DNA of 64,000 nucleotides. Source: DATKIY01 sp963726755. Its GTDB lineage: Bacteria > Actinomycetota > Actinomycetes > JAHEKZ01. The DNA is taken from NCBI GenBank assembly GCA_963726755.1, contig CAVSDB010000003.1:744001-808000 (forward strand). Reading direction: 5' to 3'. Below, piece after piece: positions 60,914 through 64,000 of the stretch. The stretch's first letter is position 1; each line of letters begins with the position of its first letter. The notes under the pieces are model-generated. The model was not told the origin of the DNA, searched no databases, and saw only the letters and a list, made by a program, of their open reading frames with translations. The translations under genes were made by a program, and so were the position numbers.

Positions 60914-61858
60914 TTAGGTTTGGGGGGTTGGGCGGGGGCGCTCGGCGGAGACGACTAGTGCGACGCCGATGACTGCGAGTGAGCCGCCTAACACCACGGT
61001 CCAGGTAATCGGTTCAGACAGGATCAACCAACCGAGGGCGACCGCAACGACGGGATTGATGTACGCGTAGGTCGTTGTCAGCGAGACCGGCGCGTGGCCC
61101 AGCAGCCAAACAAAAGCCGAGAACGCGACGATCGACCCCATGACCGTCAGGTACGCGAACGCCCACCAACCTTCGGCCGGCACATCGCTGAACGAGAACT
61201 CACCAAACTCCCCGATGGCTCCGCCAGCAACGAGCAAGATCGTGCCGCCGCCGATCATCTCGTACGTCGCGGTAACGAACTGGTTGCTTGGCAGGTCGAG
61301 CCGGGGCGAGATGAATGCGCCGAATCCCCAACACACCGTTGCGAGCAGTACGAGTGCAACGCCCCACCACTTGACGTCGTGGTGACCGCCGGGTCGAGCC
61401 AGAATTGCGATCCCTAAGAATCCGATCACGGTGCCCAACCAAGTGAGCGCGTGGGGACGTTCGCGGCCAAGCACCGCGCGATAGACGACGACCCACAGCG
61501 GCATCGCGGCCACCAGTAGAGCCGCAAGCGACGAGGGTACGGTCTGCTCGGCCAGTGTCACGACCCCGACACCACAACAGAGGAACAAGAACCCCAGCAG
61601 CACGGAGGACGCTGCTTGCCGTGGGGTGACCCGTAGAGCCGATGGCCCCTGACGAAGCGCAACAACGCCGCCCAGGACGAGTCCGGCAATTGTGAAGCGA
61701 ACCCCGGTGGGGAAGACCGGCGGTTGGTTCGCCACGTCGACGACTACCCGAATCCCCAGGTACGTCGATCCCCAGACGACGTAGACGATGCCTAGAGCGG
61801 TCCAGAGTCCGAAGCGGGAAGCTGTGGTCTGGACGCCGTCAGTGTCGGTCGCCGCCAT
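60914..61858 (-). CDS. EamA/DMT-family transporter
   Basis: The 314-residue carrier has ten helices, with ALGIVYVVWGSTYLGIRV in the first half and LTTTYAYINPVVAVALGWLILSEP in the second, typical of RhaT/EamA-type exporters. ATG 61858 has GGTGGAG upstream; the longer frame to 62278 lies in non-coding sequence. A palindrome at 61864-61881 covers the region just before the start. Its 3' end reaches a G-rich tract at 60910-60938. Confidence 0.9.
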   Translation of the reverse strand: MAATDTDGVQTTASRFGLWTALGIVYVVWGSTYLGIRVVVDVANQPPVFPTGVRFTIAGLVLGGVVALRQGPSALRVTPRQAASSVLLGFLFLCCGVGVVTLAEQTVPSSLAALLVAAMPLWVVVYRAVLGRERPHALTWLGTVIGFLGIAILARPGGHHDVKWWGVALVLLATVCWGFGAFISPRLDLPSNQFVTATYEMIGGGTILLVAGGAIGEFGEFSFSDVPAEGWWAFAYLTVMGSIVAFSAFVWLLGHAPVSLTTTYAYINPVVAVALGWLILSEPITWTVVLGGSLAVIGVALVVSAERPRPTPQT

Positions 61859-61863
61859 GGCTC

Positions 61864-61881
61864 CACCGTTACATAACGGTG
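61864..61881. promoter_or_regulatory. Palindrome upstream of the EamA transporter
   Basis: CACCGTTA-CA-TAACGGTG has perfect 8-bp arms. It begins 6 bases before the start codon at 61858 and includes the ribosome binding site. It could be a repressor operator or an mRNA hairpin that hides the site. Confidence 0.5.
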
Positions 61882-62251
61882 CCGGCGCCAAAGGTCTGGG
61901 CGCCCACATCGACAAAGAACTTCGGTGACGACGGTGTTCAAACTGCGAGACAGATACGACCAACCTGGAGTTACGCGTATCGCTCAAAGGGGATTTTACT
62001 CCTATTCTTCCCAAATAGTGCCGATGAACGCTGAGCCAGTCAGGAGCCGGAGCAGAAGTTGATCGAGGCCCAATCCCCGCATTGAGGCCCTGCAACGCGT
62101 ACCCTGAAGGGCTGATGTTCACCCGAATGCCGGGGGCCGTCAGGCACGATGAGAGGCAAGATGAGAAGAGCGATCGAACCTGCCCGTTCGAATCGAACCC
62201 GGTAACACCTGCTGTCCGTATTGCCCGGATCGCCCTGGAGGGAGAGACGAC
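61882..62251. other. Gene-free region with several stems before the Gly-rich protein
   Basis: No coding sequence is convincing here. On the plus strand there are short stems: GGCCCAAT with ATTGAGGCC (62067-62089, one bulge), CCCTGAAGGG (62102-62111) and a C/G-rich hairpin near 62122-62137. GGAGGGAG (62237-62244) serves TTG 62252. The leader could be structured RNA; no known riboswitch core was matched. Confidence 0.4.
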
Positions 62252-62908
62252 TTGAGTACCCCTCACGCGGGACGGCATCGGCGTGCTCCTGCGGCCTCGA
62301 CCACCGCTGGCAAGGCGGCGATCTCAGTCGTCTTCGCGGGCTGCTTGGTGGCGGGCGGAATGGTCACGCTGGTCGCGGTAGCTAATCATTCGCTGGACGC
62401 CGCCCCCGGTCCAGAGGCGGCTGCCGTCGAACCCCCCGGTGCGGGGCTGACCGGCCCCCTTCAACTTCATGCGACGCCCTCCCCCTCGCCGTCGAAGCCC
62501 TCAGGGCAGCCGAGTGGACCGAACAATCCCACCCCAAACATCCAACTGGTCTCGCAGCCCAATGAGGGCAGTCAAGCGGCCAACCCCCCAGGTGGCGAAG
62601 AGCCTTCGGGTCCGAACAATCCAGGATCAGGCCCGAATAACCCCGGCTCCGGGTCCACCAACCCGAATAACCCCGGTTCTGGCTCCAACCCCGGTGGACC
62701 AAGCCACCCGAACCAGCCGGGCAACCCAGGTCAACCAGGTAGCCACCCTGACCCACCCGACACCCCCGACCCGCCGAACCAGGGCGGTCACGGTGGTTGG
62801 GGCGATGGCGGAGGTGGCGGCGACGGCGGTGGCTGGGGTGACGGCGGAGATGGCCACGGTGGTTGGGGCGACGGCGGAGGATGGCGGCGACGGCGGTGGC
62901 TGGGGTGA
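62252..62908 (+). CDS. Secreted Pro/Gly-rich protein with Gly-Trp-Asp repeats, frame broken
   Basis: The open frame gives 218 residues: a basic start (STPHAGRHRRAP), a signal or anchor helix (AAISVVFAGCLVAGGMVTLVAVA), a Pro/Asn/Gly/Ser linker with NNPGSG units, then GGWGDGG repeats. It ends abruptly in GWRRRRWLG. Comparison with the preceding repeat shows one extra base at 62878-62881. Without it the GWGDGG repeats continue to TGA 63074, giving about 274 residues. TTG 62252 has GGAGGGAG 7 bases upstream. Function is unknown; the look is of a surface structural protein. Confidence 0.65.
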   Translation: MSTPHAGRHRRAPAASTTAGKAAISVVFAGCLVAGGMVTLVAVANHSLDAAPGPEAAAVEPPGAGLTGPLQLHATPSPSPSKPSGQPSGPNNPTPNIQLVSQPNEGSQAANPPGGEEPSGPNNPGSGPNNPGSGSTNPNNPGSGSNPGGPSHPNQPGNPGQPGSHPDPPDTPDPPNQGGHGGWGDGGGGGDGGGWGDGGDGHGGWGDGGGWRRRRWLG

Positions 62909-63060
62909 CGGCGGAGATGGCCACGGTGGTTGGGGCGATGGCGGAGGTGGTGACGACGGCGGTGGCTGGGGTGACGGCGGAGATGGCCACGGTGGTTGGG
63001 GCGATGGTGACGACGGCGGTGGCTGGGGTGACGACGGCGACGGCGACGGCGGAGGAGGCT
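62786..63060. repeat. Imperfect DNA repeats encoding GGWGDGG
   Basis: Several copies of GGTGGTTGGGGCGATGGCGG and GGTGGCTGGGGTGACGG variants alternate through this tract. Copy-to-copy differences are mostly synonymous. The repeats expose an extra base at 62878-62881. Confidence 0.85.
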
Positions 63061-63074
63061 GCGGAGGGGGCTGA
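62882..63074 (+). pseudogene. Frameshifted continuation of the Gly-rich protein
   Basis: In the next frame the sequence continues GGDGGGWGDGGDGHGGWGDG and ends DGDGGGGCGGG before TGA 63074, the same composition as the preceding protein. It has no start of its own and is best read as the rest of that gene. Confidence 0.6.
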
Positions 63075-63109
63075 CGTCTCCGCTGGAGTTTCTGGCGGCT
63101 CGTCACTGG

Positions 63110-63126
63110 CCCGGCGCCACGCCGGG
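63110..63126 (+). terminator. Possible terminator before the E1-alpha gene
   Basis: A short hairpin CCCGGC / GCCGGG with loop GCCAC lies 35 bases after TGA 63074, without a T-run. Confidence 0.3.
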
Positions 63127-63214
63127 GAGTTCACTTCGCAGCCCAAAACGCCGAAGATGAGGGGTACCCGACCACGCTCGGCGATCCTGAGCCTGTCGGT
63201 CCGAGGAGGCTTGC

Positions 63215-64000
63215 GTGGCGAACCCGTCGCAACCGATCGAAGGCGCTGCGCCTTTCGTTCAGTTGCTGACCCCTGAGGGCGAGTTTCACGAGGATCCGGC
63301 CTTTCCTCTTGATCTGACCGATGACGAACTTCGATCCCTCTACCGCGACCTAGTTCTGGTCCGCCGCGTCGACGTTGAAGCAACCGCGTTGCAGCGGCAA
63401 GGCGAGCTTGGACTGTGGGCGCAGTCGCTGGGTCAAGAGGCGGCGCAAGTCGGTGCTGGTCGGGCTATGCAACAAGGCGACATGGCCTTCCCCACCTATC
63501 GCGAGCACGGCGTCGCCTGGTGCCGCGATGTTGATCCGGTCTCAGTGCTTGCGTTGTTCCGAGGGACAACGAACGGCGGGTGGTCGCCGGCCGAGCATGG
63601 CTTCGCGCTCTACACGATCGTGATCGGTGACCAGTGCCCGCAGGCGGTTGGTTACGCGATGGGGCTTCAGCACGACGCCGCAGAGAACGCGGTCATGGTG
63701 TTCTTCGGCGACGGAGCCAGCAGCCAAGGCGATGTCAACGAGTCCTTTATCTGGGCGAGTGTTTTCAACGCACCGGTCGTGTTCTTCTGCCAGAACAATC
63801 AGTGGGCGATTTCTGAACCACTAGAACGTCAAACCCGGATCCCGCTCTATCAGCGCGCGCTTGGTTTCGGTTTCCCGGGAATCCGGGTCGATGGCAACGA
63901 TGTGTTGGCATCGCTCGCAGTGAGCCGGGCGACGATGCAGCGCGCGCGCGAGGGCGGTGGGCCCTCGCTCGTCGAGGCCTACACGTACCGAATGGGTGCG
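63215..64000 (+). CDS. 2-oxoacid dehydrogenase E1 alpha subunit (partial)
   Basis: The first 262 residues of a pyruvate or branched-chain 2-oxoacid dehydrogenase E1 alpha subunit are present; the gene runs off the right edge. Landmarks are RDLVLVRRVDVEATALQRQGELG, FPTYREHGVAWCRDVDP, the TPP-binding FFGDGASSQGDVNESF...NNQWAIS and PSLVEAYTYRMGA. The enzyme decarboxylates the keto acid with TPP and passes the acyl group to E2. GTG 63215 has GAGGAGG upstream. Which keto acid it uses cannot be told; the opening FVQLLTPEG is usual in actinobacterial BkdA/PdhA. Confidence 0.93.
   Translation, partial: MANPSQPIEGAAPFVQLLTPEGEFHEDPAFPLDLTDDELRSLYRDLVLVRRVDVEATALQRQGELGLWAQSLGQEAAQVGAGRAMQQGDMAFPTYREHGVAWCRDVDPVSVLALFRGTTNGGWSPAEHGFALYTIVIGDQCPQAVGYAMGLQHDAAENAVMVFFGDGASSQGDVNESFIWASVFNAPVVFFCQNNQWAISEPLERQTRIPLYQRALGFGFPGIRVDGNDVLASLAVSRATMQRAREGGGPSLVEAYTYRMGA

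Noticed and set aside
61975..62251. c-di-AMP (ydaO) or cobalamin riboswitch
   Set aside because: Fragments such as CCCGAAT and CCGTCAG are present, but the conserved core order of either class could not be found.
62382..63383. 333-residue minus-strand frame opposite the Gly-rich protein
   Set aside because: Its Ala/Thr/Val repeats mirror the GC-rich coding repeats on the plus strand, and it also overlaps the E1-alpha gene.
1..64000. Insertion sequences, prophage or integrase genes
   Set aside because: No transposase, recombinase or phage gene and no terminal inverted repeats with target duplications were seen.

Overview
The window is chromosomal DNA from a GC-rich actinobacterium (Actinomycetota), carrying the origin-of-replication neighbourhood. 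The core gene order is rpsF-ssb, ponA, DUF5318, padR, ino1, MFS, pcnA, DUF6049, murJ, sigM, trxB-trxA, cwlM, parB-parA-rsmG-jag-yidC-yidD-rnpA-rpmH, dnaA, dnaN, recF, dciA, gyrB-gyrA, DUF3566, tRNA-Ile, DLW-39, tRNA-Ala, ppiA, rhomboid, crgA, sortase, trpG-like. This matches the order known from Streptomyces and, apart from rearrangement, Mycobacterium. There is no gnd between dnaN and recF, so it is not a typical Streptomyces. Two parS sites, an oriC-like dnaA-dnaN spacer, GTG-rich starts and many ATGA/GTGA stop-start overlaps fit the assignment. Species cannot be told from the sequence alone.

Layout. 1-10.5 kb: ribosomal and ssb genes, exonuclease III, a cell-wall block (FemAB-like ligase, alanine-racemase-like protein, GNAT, GT87 membrane glycosyltransferase, class A PBP), then PadR and inositol-phosphate synthase. 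10.5-13 kb: an MFS transporter with an apparent frameshift, coupled to an M20 peptidase. 13-19.8 kb: an accessory block in which a two-component system and three unrecognised secreted or anchored proteins precede a tightly coupled run of ApbE flavin transferase, haem membrane protein, NuoF-like flavoprotein and ferredoxin. It looks like a transmembrane electron-transfer module. 19.8-23.7 kb: DGPF protein with an ECF42-type sigma factor, pirin, and a secreted delta-60-repeat protein. 23.8-36.4 kb: pcnA, the DUF6049-murJ-NlpC/P60-pseudokinase-sigM-anti-sigma run, thioredoxin system and CwlM. 36.4-41.8 kb (minus strand): chromosome partitioning, membrane insertion and RNase P. 41.8-52.7 kb: oriC, replication initiation, gyrase, two tRNAs. 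52.8-64 kb: esterase, class III aminotransferase, cyclophilin, rhomboid, CrgA, sortase, glutamine amidotransferase, two EamA transporters, an aminotransferase, a Gly-Trp-Asp-repeat secreted protein and the start of a 2-oxoacid dehydrogenase E1-alpha gene. The pknB-rodA-pbpA cluster that usually follows trpG in Actinobacteria is not there.

Recurrent patterns. First, at least eleven genes have a TANNNT -10 box ending 6-7 bases before an ATG or GTG, the signature of leaderless transcription; this resolves several start sites. Second, four reading frames (ponA tail, MFS, jag, Gly-rich protein) would each be repaired by removing exactly one base. Either the assembly carries single-base insertions or the genes are decaying. 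No insertion sequence, prophage, CRISPR array or rRNA operon was seen.
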